Shown in pieces: positions 9,089 to 16,615 of a DNA stretch of 64,000 bases. The number at the start of each line of letters is the position of its first letter. Position 1 is the stretch's first letter. The notes under the pieces were generated by a model. That model was not told where the DNA came from, did no database searches, and saw only the letters and a list, made by a program, of their open reading frames with translations. The position numbers were made by a program, and so were the translations under genes. This DNA is from Streptomyces panaciradicis (lineage in GTDB: Bacteria > Actinomycetota > Actinomycetes > Streptomycetales > Streptomycetaceae), in NCBI RefSeq assembly GCF_023516615.1, contig NZ_JAMGBF010000061.1, positions 38,197-102,196 on the forward strand. The letters run 5' to 3'.

Positions 9089-10084
9089 TCAGGGACGAGG
9101 GGCTTGCGCGGTGGATCCGCGGACCACCAGCTCGGGCTCGAACAGCAGCTCCTCGGGGGCCACCGAACCGCCGCCGATCTGCGCGTTCAGCAGTTCCACG
9201 GCGGCCCGGCCCATGGCCTCGATGGGCTGGCGGACGGTGGTCAGCGGGGGCTCGGTGCAGTTCATGAAGGCCGAGTCGTCGTAGCCCACGACCGACACCT
9301 GGTCGGGCACGCCGAGACCCTTGCGGCGGGCGGCCCGGATCGCGCCGAGTGCCAGCGGGTCACTGGCGCAGATGATGCCCGTGACGCCCCGGTCGATCAG
9401 CCGGGAGGCTGCCGCGTGCCCGCCCTCGAGGGAGAACATCGCGCGTGCTACGTACTCGTCGGGAAGCTCGCCCATGGTCCGCGCCGCGGCCAGTTTGCGC
9501 GCCGACGGCATGTGGTCGTCGGGCCCGAGGACCAGGCCGATCCGCTCGTGCCCGAGGGAGGCCAGGTGCCGCCAGGCCTGCTCCACGGCCACCGCGTCGT
9601 CGCAGGAGACGCCCGGGAAGCCGAGGTCGTCGATGGAGGCGTTGACCAGCACGACCGGGATGTTGCGCTCGGCGAGCCGGCGGTAGTGCTCGTGCGGGGC
9701 GTCGGCCTGGGCGTACAGACCGCCGGCGAAGACCACGCCGGAGACCTGCTGTTGCAGCAGCAGGTCCACGTAGTCGGCCTCGGAGACGCCGCCCTTGGTC
9801 TGGGTGCACAGCACGGGGGTCAGACCGAGCTGGGCCAGCGCCCCGCCGATCACCTCGGCGAACGCCGGGAAGATGGGGTTCTGCAGCTCGGGCAGGACCA
9901 GACCGACCAGCCGGGCGCGCTCGCCGCGCAGCTGCGTGGGCCGCTCGTAGCCGAGGACATCCAGGGCGCTGAGCACCGACTGCCGGGTGGCCTCGGAGAC
10001 CCCCGGCTTGCCGTTGAGCACCCGGCTGACCGTGGCCTCGCTGACCCCTACCTTCTTCGCCACCTCGGCAAGTCGTCGCGTCAT
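9089..10084 (-). CDS. LacI-family transcriptional regulator
   Basis: 331 residues. The N-terminal helix-turn-helix with hinge (LAEVAKKVGVSEATVSRVLNGKPGVSEATR, about 4-33) and the periplasmic-binding-protein-like effector domain (VGLVLPELQNPIF to SVVGYDDSAF) are classic LacI/GalR. It sits directly upstream of the alpha-glucan importer operon on the same strand and most likely represses it until an alpha-oligosaccharide binds. Its own upstream region carries three CGCAA half-sites, suggesting autoregulation. Confidence 0.93.
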   Translation of the reverse strand: MTRRLAEVAKKVGVSEATVSRVLNGKPGVSEATRQSVLSALDVLGYERPTQLRGERARLVGLVLPELQNPIFPAFAEVIGGALAQLGLTPVLCTQTKGGVSEADYVDLLLQQQVSGVVFAGGLYAQADAPHEHYRRLAERNIPVVLVNASIDDLGFPGVSCDDAVAVEQAWRHLASLGHERIGLVLGPDDHMPSARKLAAARTMGELPDEYVARAMFSLEGGHAAASRLIDRGVTGIICASDPLALGAIRAARRKGLGVPDQVSVVGYDDSAFMNCTEPPLTTVRQPIEAMGRAAVELLNAQIGGGSVAPEELLFEPELVVRGSTAQAPRP

Positions 10085-10087
10085 GAA

Positions 10088-10123
10088 CGCAAGAATAGCG
10101 CAAGAAACGCAAACGGCTTGCGT
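10088..10123. promoter_or_regulatory. putative operator cluster of the LacI-type regulator
   Basis: Immediately upstream of the LacI-type start are two direct copies of CGCAAGAA (10088-10095 and 10099-10106) and a perfect inverted repeat ACGCAA-acggc-TTGCGT (10107-10123). The half-site starts are about one helical turn apart (11 and 9 bases). The inverted repeat has the symmetry expected for a LacI-family dimer. Another CGCAAG copy occurs in the promoter region of the transporter operon at 9041. Confidence 0.55.
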
Positions 10124-10141
10124 AATGCTGCGTGTCGAAGG

Positions 10142-10843
10142 TCAGCCTTCCTCGCGGGCGGCCCACAGGCCGCGGACATGGCCGAGGTGACGGTCCATGA
10201 CCGTGCGCACGGCCTCCTCGTCCCGGGCCAGCAGGGCGTCGAGGAGTTCGAGGTGCTCCTGGGCGGAGGCCTCCAGCCGGCCCGCCTCCGACAGCGCCGT
10301 CAGCCCGTACAGCCGCGCCCGGCGCCGCAGGTCCCCCACGACCTGGACGAGGTGGTCGTTGCCCGCCAGCGCCAGCAGCCCGAGGTGGAACCGCAGGTCG
10401 GCCTCGACGTAGGCGATGAGGTCGCCCTTCGCGGCCGAGGTGACGATCTCCAGGGCGTCCGGCCGCAGCGCCTCCAGGTCGGCGGGGTCGGCGGTCGCCG
10501 CGAGGCCGACGGTCGTCGGGATCTCGATCAGGGACCGGACGTGGGCGTACTCGTCGAGCTGCTTCTCGGACAGGGCGGTGACCCGGAAGCCCTTGTTCGG
10601 GACGATGTCGACCAGGCCCTCCTTCGCCAGCTCCAGCATCGCCTCGCGGACCGGGGTGGCGGAGACGCCGAGGCGGGGGGCGAGGGCCGGCGCCGAGTAC
10701 ACCTGGCCCGGGCGCAGCTCGCCGGTGATCAGCGCGGCCCGCAGCACGTCCACGACCCGCTCCCGGAAGTTGGGCTTCCGGCCGCCGAGCGCGGGCAGGG
10801 CGGGGGCGGGAAGGGCCGGGGCGGCGGGGCGGCGGGCGGGCAT
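10142..10843 (-). CDS. GntR-family regulator (FadR/FCD type) of hydroxyproline catabolism
   Basis: 233 residues. A proline/alanine-rich N-terminus is followed by a winged helix (RERVVDVLRAALITGELRPG, then LGVSATPVREAMLELAKEGL) and an all-helical FCD ligand domain with metal-type histidines (DLRFHLGLL, EHLELLDALL, RHLGHVRGL). It is last in line on the same strand as the hydroxyproline genes, 99 bases downstream of the epimerase gene. Regulators of this type commonly control hydroxyproline or amino-acid catabolic operons. Its target here is inferred. Confidence 0.85.
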   Translation of the reverse strand: MPARRPAAPALPAPALPALGGRKPNFRERVVDVLRAALITGELRPGQVYSAPALAPRLGVSATPVREAMLELAKEGLVDIVPNKGFRVTALSEKQLDEYAHVRSLIEIPTTVGLAATADPADLEALRPDALEIVTSAAKGDLIAYVEADLRFHLGLLALAGNDHLVQVVGDLRRRARLYGLTALSEAGRLEASAQEHLELLDALLARDEEAVRTVMDRHLGHVRGLWAAREEG

Positions 10844-10942
10844 GGGCGTCTTCTCCCTGGGCGGTGCGAGGTCATCCGGTACGTCATTGTCCCCGCCGCC
10901 GCCTGCCCGGGACCCGCGCGGCCGGGAGGCGGCGGCCGGCCC

Positions 10943-11944
10943 CTACAGGACGAATCCCGCGGGGAACGGGTCGGTCGGGTCGAGCAGGTACTGGGCGGTG
11001 CCGGTGATCCAGGCGCGGCCGGTGAAGCTGGGCAGCACGGCGGGGCGGCCGGCGACCTCGGTGGTGCCGAGGAGGCGGCCGGTGAACCGGGTGCCGATGA
11101 AGGACTCGTTGACGAACTCGGTGTGCAGGGGGAGTTCGCCGCGTGCGTGCAGCTGGGCCATGCGGGCGCTGGTGCCGGTGCCGCAGGGCGAGCGATCGAA
11201 CCAGCCGGGGTGGATCGCCATGGCGTGCCGGGAGTGCCGGGCGGTGGAGCCCGGCGCGAGCAGGTGGACGTGGTGGCAGCCGCGGATGGACGCGTCCTCG
11301 GGGTGGACGGGTTCGTCCTCGGCGTTGATCGCGTCCATCAGGGACAGGCCCGCGGCGAGGATGTCGTCCTTGCGGGCCCGGTCGAAGGGCAGGCCGAACT
11401 CCTCCAGCGGCAGGATGGCGTAGAAGTTGCCGCCGTACGCCATGTCGTACGTGACGGTCCGGCCGTCGGCGAGGGTGGCCTTGCGGTCGAGGGCGACGGA
11501 GAACGACGGCACGTTCTTCAGCGTGACGTTCCTCGCCGCTCCGTCCTCCACCGCGACCTCGGCGACGACCAGGCCGGCCGGGGTGTCGAGCCGGATGGTG
11601 GTCACGGGCTCGGTGACCTCGACCATCCCGGTCTCCACCAGCACGGTCGCCACCCCGATGGTGCCGTGCCCGCACATCGGGAGGTAGCCGGAGACCTCGA
11701 TGTAGACGACGCCCCAGTCGCAGTCGGGGCGGGTGGGCGGCTGGAGGACGGCGCCGCTCATCGCGGAGTGGCCGCGCGGCTCGTTCATCAGCAACTGCTT
11801 GATGTCGTCGCGGTGTTCGCGGAAGTACAGCCGCCGCTCGTTCATCGTGGCGCCGGGGATGGTGCCGATCCCGCCCGTGATGACCCGGGTGGGCATGCCC
11901 TCGGTGTGCGAGTCGACCGCGTGCAGGACGAGTCTGCTGCGCAT
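10943..11944 (-). CDS. 4-hydroxyproline 2-epimerase (proline racemase family)
   Basis: 333 residues. Both catalytic cysteines of a two-base epimerase are present: Cys91 in LPMCGHGTIG and Cys254 in DRSPCGTGTSARMA. This argues against trans-3-hydroxyproline dehydratases, which lack one of them. It would interconvert trans-4-hydroxy-L-proline and cis-4-hydroxy-D-proline, the first step of the pathway. It lies 15 bases after the deaminase gene. Plain proline racemase activity is less likely because the neighbours all belong to hydroxyproline breakdown. Confidence 0.9.
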   Translation of the reverse strand: MRSRLVLHAVDSHTEGMPTRVITGGIGTIPGATMNERRLYFREHRDDIKQLLMNEPRGHSAMSGAVLQPPTRPDCDWGVVYIEVSGYLPMCGHGTIGVATVLVETGMVEVTEPVTTIRLDTPAGLVVAEVAVEDGAARNVTLKNVPSFSVALDRKATLADGRTVTYDMAYGGNFYAILPLEEFGLPFDRARKDDILAAGLSLMDAINAEDEPVHPEDASIRGCHHVHLLAPGSTARHSRHAMAIHPGWFDRSPCGTGTSARMAQLHARGELPLHTEFVNESFIGTRFTGRLLGTTEVAGRPAVLPSFTGRAWITGTAQYLLDPTDPFPAGFVL

Positions 11945-11959
11945 GCGCCCTCCTCCCTC

Positions 11960-12850
11960 CTAGGCCAGGCCCGCCGCGACGGCCCGCTCGGTGGCCGTGC
12001 GGACCGCGGCCTCCTGTTCGGGCAGCAGCGGGACGCGCGGCGGCCGGACCGGGCCGCCGTGACGGCCGACGATGTCCATGGACAGCTTGATGGCCTGGAC
12101 GAACTCGACCTGGGAGTCCCAGCGCAGCAGCGGGTGCAGTTGCTCGTACAGCTTCTTCGCGGTGGCCAGGTCGCCGTCGACGGCCGCGTGGTAGAGCGCG
12201 CTGCTCGCGGCGGGCAGCGCGTTCGGGTAGCCGGCCACCCAGCCCTTCGCGCCCGCGATGGCGAGCTCCAGCAGCACGTCGTCGGCGCCGATCAACAGGT
12301 CCAGTTCCGGGGCGAGTTCGGCGAGGCGGTAGGCGCGGCGGACGTCTCCGGAGAACTCCTTGACGGCGTGGATGTGCCCCTCGCCGTGCAACTTGGCGAG
12401 GAGTTCCGGTACCAGGTCGACCTTGGTGTCGATGGGGTTGTTGTACGCGACGACCGGCAGGCCCGCCTTCGCGACCTCGGCGTAGTGCGCGAGCACGGAC
12501 CGTTCGTCGGCGCGGTAGGCGTTGGGCGGCAGCAGCATCACGCTGGCGCAGCCCGCGTCGCGGGCCTGCTCGGCCCAGCGCCGGGACTCCGCCGAGCCGT
12601 AGGCGGCGACACCGGGCATCACGCGCGCGCCGCCGATCGCGGCGACGGCGGTCTGAACGACCCGGGCGCGCTCCTCGGGGGTGAGCACCTGGTACTCGCC
12701 GAGGGAGCCGTTGGGGACGACACCGTCGCAGCCGTTGTCGACGAGCCACGCGCAGTGCTCGGCGTACTTGTCGTAGTCGACGGACAGGTCGTCGGTGAGC
12801 GGGAGCGCCGTGGCGACGAGGATGCCGCGCCAGGGGCGGTGGTCGGTCAT
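11960..12850 (-). CDS. DapA-family pyrroline-4-hydroxy-2-carboxylate deaminase
   Basis: 296 residues of the dihydrodipicolinate synthase/N-acetylneuraminate lyase TIM-barrel family. Key features are GSLGEYQVLTPEER, the tyrosine in VVAYNNPIDT and the Schiff-base lysine in HAVKEFSGD. Between hydroxyproline dehydrogenase and epimerase genes, the expected job is deamination of 1-pyrroline-4-hydroxy-2-carboxylate to 2-oxoglutarate semialdehyde. The start overlaps the preceding stop (ATGA). The semialdehyde dehydrogenase that would finish the pathway is not in the window. Confidence 0.85.
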   Translation of the reverse strand: MTDHRPWRGILVATALPLTDDLSVDYDKYAEHCAWLVDNGCDGVVPNGSLGEYQVLTPEERARVVQTAVAAIGGARVMPGVAAYGSAESRRWAEQARDAGCASVMLLPPNAYRADERSVLAHYAEVAKAGLPVVAYNNPIDTKVDLVPELLAKLHGEGHIHAVKEFSGDVRRAYRLAELAPELDLLIGADDVLLELAIAGAKGWVAGYPNALPAASSALYHAAVDGDLATAKKLYEQLHPLLRWDSQVEFVQAIKLSMDIVGRHGGPVRPPRVPLLPEQEAAVRTATERAVAAGLA

Positions 12851-14256
12851 GAGGGCCCTTCCTCGGTGGGGTGGTCGGATTCCCGGGCCAGGACGCCCAG
12901 CGGCACGGGTCGCGCGAACGGCCGTCTGGACGGGGTGGGCCGGCATCCGGCGAGCCCGGCGACCGCGGGTGCGCAGATCCGGCCCTGGCACCAGCCCATG
13001 CCGGCCCGGGTGAGCAGCTTCACGGTGCGCGGGTCGCCCGCGCCCAGGTCCTCGACGGCGGCCCGGACGGCGCCGGCGGTCACCTCCTCGCACCGGCAGA
13101 CCACGGTCTCGTCGGTCACCTGCTCGCTCCAGTGCGCGGGCGGCCGGTAGACGCCGTCGAGGGCGGCGGCGAACTCCCGCAGCCGGGTACGGGACTTGAG
13201 GGCGGTCGCCCACTCCGCGCGGTCGGGTTCGGTCCCCGTCAGGCGCGCCGCGGCGGAGCGTCCCGCGATGCGGCCCTCGACGAGCGCGAGGGCGGAGCCG
13301 CCGATGCCGGTGGCCTCCCCCGCGGCCCAGACGCCGGGTACGTCGGTGCGCTGCTCGTCGTCGACGTGGACGACCTGTCCGTCGAGGCGGCAGCCGAGGC
13401 TCTCCGCGAGGTCGGTGTGGGCCAGCATGCCGTGGCTCACGGCGAGGGTGTCGCAGGCGATACGGCGCCCGGTGCCGGGCCGGACGCGTCCCTCGGCGTC
13501 GAGCGCGGCGACGGTGACGGCCTCCAGGCGCTCGGTGCCGTGCGCCTCGACCACCGCGTGCCGGAACAGCGGGCGGACCCGGTGCCGGGCCGACCGGGCC
13601 GCGTAGAGGGCCCCTTCGGCGAGCTTGCCCGGCTGGGAGACCAGCGGGCGCAGGTGCCGTACGAAGGCCCGGGGAGCGGCGGACTCGACGAGGGCGGCCA
13701 CGTCCACGCCCGCGGCCGCCAGTGCCGTGGCCACCGGCAGCAGCAGCGGGCCGGTCCCGGCGACCACGGCGGCCCGGCCCGGGACGACGAGGCTTCCCTT
13801 CAGCATGGCCTGGGCGCCGCCCGCGGTGACGACACCCGGGAGGGTCCAGCCGGGGAAGGGCAGCACCTGTTCGTACCCTCCGGTGGCCAGGAGCACGGCG
13901 TCCGCGCGGACGGTCGCCGGGTCCTCCTGCTCGGGGCCGAGCAGCGCGTGCACGACGAAGTCCGCGGACCGCCGCTCGACGAACCAGACATGATGGTCCG
14001 TCAAGTGCCGTACGGTGCCTGCCCTCAGGTGCCCGCGCAGGTCGTCCCGCAGTCGCTCCCACACCCGCCACTGGTGGTGCAGGGCCTGCGGCCGGCGGGC
14101 GCGCAGCTCCGCCGCCGGCTGCCGGTAGAACTGGCCGCCCGCCTCCGCGGCGGAGTCGACGAGCGTGACGCGGAGCCCGCGCGCGGCCGCGGCGAGCGTC
14201 GCGGCCAGGCCCGCCGGGCCCGCGCCGATCACCGCGAGGTGCGGTCGGTCAGTCAT
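12847..14256 (-). CDS. D-hydroxyproline dehydrogenase alpha subunit (FAD, HcnB-like)
   Basis: 469 residues. The N-terminal FAD motif is AVIGAGPAGLAATLAAAARG and a second dinucleotide site is AAVVAGTGPLLLP. A C-terminal BFD-like [2Fe-2S] cysteine set is visible (VVCRCEE, later GMGWCQGRIC). This combination is typical of the alpha subunit of multimeric hydrogen-cyanide-synthase-like amino-acid dehydrogenases, including D-hydroxyproline and opine/octopine oxidases. It overlaps the ferredoxin-like gamma gene by 8 bases and the deaminase gene by 4, so the subunits are translationally coupled. Confidence 0.85.
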   Translation of the reverse strand: MTDRPHLAVIGAGPAGLAATLAAAARGLRVTLVDSAAEAGGQFYRQPAAELRARRPQALHHQWRVWERLRDDLRGHLRAGTVRHLTDHHVWFVERRSADFVVHALLGPEQEDPATVRADAVLLATGGYEQVLPFPGWTLPGVVTAGGAQAMLKGSLVVPGRAAVVAGTGPLLLPVATALAAAGVDVAALVESAAPRAFVRHLRPLVSQPGKLAEGALYAARSARHRVRPLFRHAVVEAHGTERLEAVTVAALDAEGRVRPGTGRRIACDTLAVSHGMLAHTDLAESLGCRLDGQVVHVDDEQRTDVPGVWAAGEATGIGGSALALVEGRIAGRSAAARLTGTEPDRAEWATALKSRTRLREFAAALDGVYRPPAHWSEQVTDETVVCRCEEVTAGAVRAAVEDLGAGDPRTVKLLTRAGMGWCQGRICAPAVAGLAGCRPTPSRRPFARPVPLGVLARESDHPTEEGPS

Positions 14257-14551
14257 CGTGGCCGGTCCCCTCCTGCGTACGGATCACGTCGCCCGGGGCC
14301 AGCGGCAGCAGGCAGGCGCGCCGGTTGGGGCGGTCGTTGACGGTCACCAGGCAGTCGAAGCAGACGCCGATGCCGCAGAAGACCCCGCGGGGGCGGCCCT
14401 CGCCCCGGGTGGTGCGCCACGAGGTGACGCCGGCCGCCCAGAGCGCGGCGGCGACGGTCTGGCCGGGCAGCGCCTCGATCTCCCGGCCGTCGAGGGTGAC
14501 CGTGAAGGCGGGGCCGGGACGGGCGTCGGCCAGGTCCAGCGGGGAGCTCAC
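14249..14551 (-). CDS. D-hydroxyproline dehydrogenase gamma subunit ([2Fe-2S], HcnA-like)
   Basis: A 100-residue ferredoxin-like subunit with DGREIEALPGQTVAAALWAAG and the cluster cysteines in GVFCGIGVCFDCLVTVND plus a later cysteine in RRACLLPL. It would carry electrons between the two flavoprotein subunits. The GTG start overlaps the beta-subunit stop (GTGA) and the end overlaps the alpha start. Small subunits like this are often missed because of their size. Confidence 0.85.
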   Translation of the reverse strand: MSSPLDLADARPGPAFTVTLDGREIEALPGQTVAAALWAAGVTSWRTTRGEGRPRGVFCGIGVCFDCLVTVNDRPNRRACLLPLAPGDVIRTQEGTGHDD

Positions 14552-15699
14552 GCGGCCTCCTCGGGGAAGCGGTCGGGGCGGAACGGCGCCAGGTCCAGGT
14601 CGGGTCGCTTGCCGGTCAGCGCCTGGGCGACGAGGTGCCCGGTGCCGGTGGACAGCCCGATGCCGGCGCCCTCGTGGCCGCAGGCGTGGTGCAGGCCGGG
14701 AACCCTGGGGTCGGGGCCGACGGCGGGGAGGTGGTCGGGCATGTACGGGCGGAAGCCGAGGTAGGCGCGGGTGGCGCGCACGTCGGCCAGGAAGGGGAAC
14801 AGCCGGGTGGCTCCCGCGGCCAGCGCGCGCACGGCGGGCAGCGAGAAGGTCCGGTCGAAGCCGACCCGTTCGCGGCTCGCGCCGATCAGGACGGGTCCGG
14901 CGGCGGTGCCCTCGACGACCGGCGAGGTCTGCAGGGCGGCCGAGTCGCTGGCCACGTCGGCCACGTAGTCGGCGGCGTACACCTTGTGGCGGATGCGGCG
15001 CGGCAGGGGCTCGGTGACCAGGACGAAGCCGCGGCGCGGCAGAACGGGCAGGTGGACGCCGGCGAGGGCGGCGATCTCGCCGCCCCAGGTGCCGGCCGCG
15101 TTGACGACGGCCGGGGCGTGCAGGTCGCCCCGGTCGGTGCGCACCCCGCGGACCGCGCCGTCCGGGCCGCGCAGCACGTCCGTCACCCGGTGGCCGGTGA
15201 GCAGGCGGGCGCCCGAGGCGCGCAGCAGGTGGGCGGCTGCCAGGGCGGGCATGACCTGGCCGTCCTGGGGGTAGTGGACGCCGCCCGGCAGTCCGGGGGC
15301 GAGGTGCGGTTCGAGGGCGTAGAGGGTGTCGCCCGCGACCGGTTCGGCGCCGACCCCGGCGGCGCGCTGGGCGTCGGCGAAGCGCTCCAGGGCGGTCAGG
15401 CCGCCCGGGGAGGAGGCGACGACGACACCGCCCTTGGCCTCGTACTCGGCGGAGGCTCCCAGCTCGGCGGCGAGTTCGGTCCACAACCGCCAGGACAGCA
15501 GGGCGAGTTCGAGCTCGGGGCCCGGCTCCTTGTCGGAGACGAGGATGTTGCCCTCGCCGGCGCCGGTCGTGCCGCCGGCCACGCCTCCGCGGTCGACGAC
15601 GAGGACGTCCAGGCCCGCGCGGGCCGCGTACAGGGCGCAGGCGGCGCCCACCATTCCGGCGCCGATGACCACGACATCGCAGGTCAGTGGCTTGCTCAC
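14548..15699 (-). CDS. D-hydroxyproline dehydrogenase beta subunit (DAO-family FAD oxidoreductase)
   Basis: 383 residues of the D-amino-acid oxidase/sarcosine oxidase beta fold. The FAD motif is VVVIGAGMVGAACALYAARAG, and the C-terminal GHEGAGIGLSTGTGHLV binds flavin. It should be the catalytic subunit that oxidises cis-4-hydroxy-D-proline to the pyrroline. It is the first gene of the operon running down to the epimerase. A short palindrome between this start and the next upstream gene is a candidate regulator site. Confidence 0.87.
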   Translation of the reverse strand: MSKPLTCDVVVIGAGMVGAACALYAARAGLDVLVVDRGGVAGGTTGAGEGNILVSDKEPGPELELALLSWRLWTELAAELGASAEYEAKGGVVVASSPGGLTALERFADAQRAAGVGAEPVAGDTLYALEPHLAPGLPGGVHYPQDGQVMPALAAAHLLRASGARLLTGHRVTDVLRGPDGAVRGVRTDRGDLHAPAVVNAAGTWGGEIAALAGVHLPVLPRRGFVLVTEPLPRRIRHKVYAADYVADVASDSAALQTSPVVEGTAAGPVLIGASRERVGFDRTFSLPAVRALAAGATRLFPFLADVRATRAYLGFRPYMPDHLPAVGPDPRVPGLHHACGHEGAGIGLSTGTGHLVAQALTGKRPDLDLAPFRPDRFPEEAA

Positions 15700-15707
15700 G
15701 CCAGTAC

Positions 15708-15718
15708 TATGTCACATA
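15708..15718. promoter_or_regulatory. candidate GntR operator upstream of the hydroxyproline operon
   Basis: Nine bases upstream of the beta-subunit ATG lies TATGT-C-ACATA, a perfect 5-base inverted repeat around one base. GT/AC pairs around a short centre are typical of FadR-subfamily operators, and a regulator of that family ends the same gene set. It sits in the 79-base gap after the ABC permease gene. Binding is inferred from position and symmetry only. Confidence 0.4.
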
Positions 15719-15778
15719 TCGCACGCGCTGGGAACGCCTTCGCCTCCCCCGACGCCGCCGCCTCGCGCGCCCCGCCCC

Positions 15779-16594
15779 TCAGACCCGGCTCCCGGTCGCC
15801 GTGTCGGCCGACAGCCGCTGGGCGACGTAGATCGGCAGGACGGAGAGCAGTACCAGGACGGCCGCCACCACGTTCACCACGGGCGCCTGCTGGGGCCTGG
15901 TCATGTTGTCGAAGATCCAGATGGGGAGGGTCTCGATGCCGGGCCCGGCGGTGAACGTGGTCACCACGATCTCGTCGAAGGAGAGCGCGAAGGCGAGCAG
16001 TCCGCCCGCGAGGAGGGCCGAACGCACCAGCGGGAAGGTGACGTCGACGAAGGCGCGGAAGGTGTCGGCGCCCAGGTCCATCGCGGCCTCCTCGTAGGAG
16101 CCGGAGGTGCGCCGCAGCCGGGCGACGACGTTGTTGAAGACGACGACGATGCAGAACGTGGCGTGGCCGACGATCACGGTGAACAGGCCCAGGCCCACCC
16201 CCAGTGGCTTCAGGACCGTGCCGAAGGCCGAGTTGAGGGCGATGCCGGTGACGATGCCGGGCAGGGCGATCGGCAGGACGACCACGAAGGAGATCGTGCC
16301 GCGGCCGAAGAACCGGTGCCGGGCGACGGCGAACGCGATCAGCGTGCCGAGGACGAGGGCGATCGCGGTCGCCCCCAGCCCGGCCTTGACCGAGGTCCAC
16401 AGCGCCTCGCGCGCACCGGAGTTGCGCCAGGCGACGGACCACCAGTGCAGGGTCAGACCGGGCGGCGGCCAGCTCGCGCTGCGGTCGGGGTTCAGGGAGT
16501 TGACGACGACGAGCAGCAGGGGCACGTAGATCACGGCGAAGCCGGCCCCGGCGGCGACGCGCAGGGCGATGCGCGCGGAACGCGAGAGTTGCAC
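15779..16594 (-). CDS. ABC transporter permease (PotC type)
   Basis: 271 residues with about six membrane segments and the EAA loop EEAAMDLGADTFRAFVDVTFPLV. LSFDEIVVTTFTAGPGIETLPIWIFDNM is characteristic of the spermidine/putrescine (PotC) permease family. It is fourth in an operon of ATPase, binding protein and two permeases. The family imports polyamines, GABA, betaines or related small cations, and the exact substrate is not fixed by the sequence. Confidence 0.88.
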   Translation of the reverse strand: MQLSRSARIALRVAAGAGFAVIYVPLLLVVVNSLNPDRSASWPPPGLTLHWWSVAWRNSGAREALWTSVKAGLGATAIALVLGTLIAFAVARHRFFGRGTISFVVVLPIALPGIVTGIALNSAFGTVLKPLGVGLGLFTVIVGHATFCIVVVFNNVVARLRRTSGSYEEAAMDLGADTFRAFVDVTFPLVRSALLAGGLLAFALSFDEIVVTTFTAGPGIETLPIWIFDNMTRPQQAPVVNVVAAVLVLLSVLPIYVAQRLSADTATGSRV

Positions 16595-16615
16595 GGCGGG
16601 CTCCTTCTCCAGGCT

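Noticed and set aside
8933..13150. A 1405-codon plus-strand open frame across the LacI, GntR and hydroxyproline genes
   Set aside because: It is antisense to well-supported minus-strand genes, has low-complexity Gly/Ala/Arg-rich translation and no domain. Long antisense frames are normal in DNA this GC-rich.
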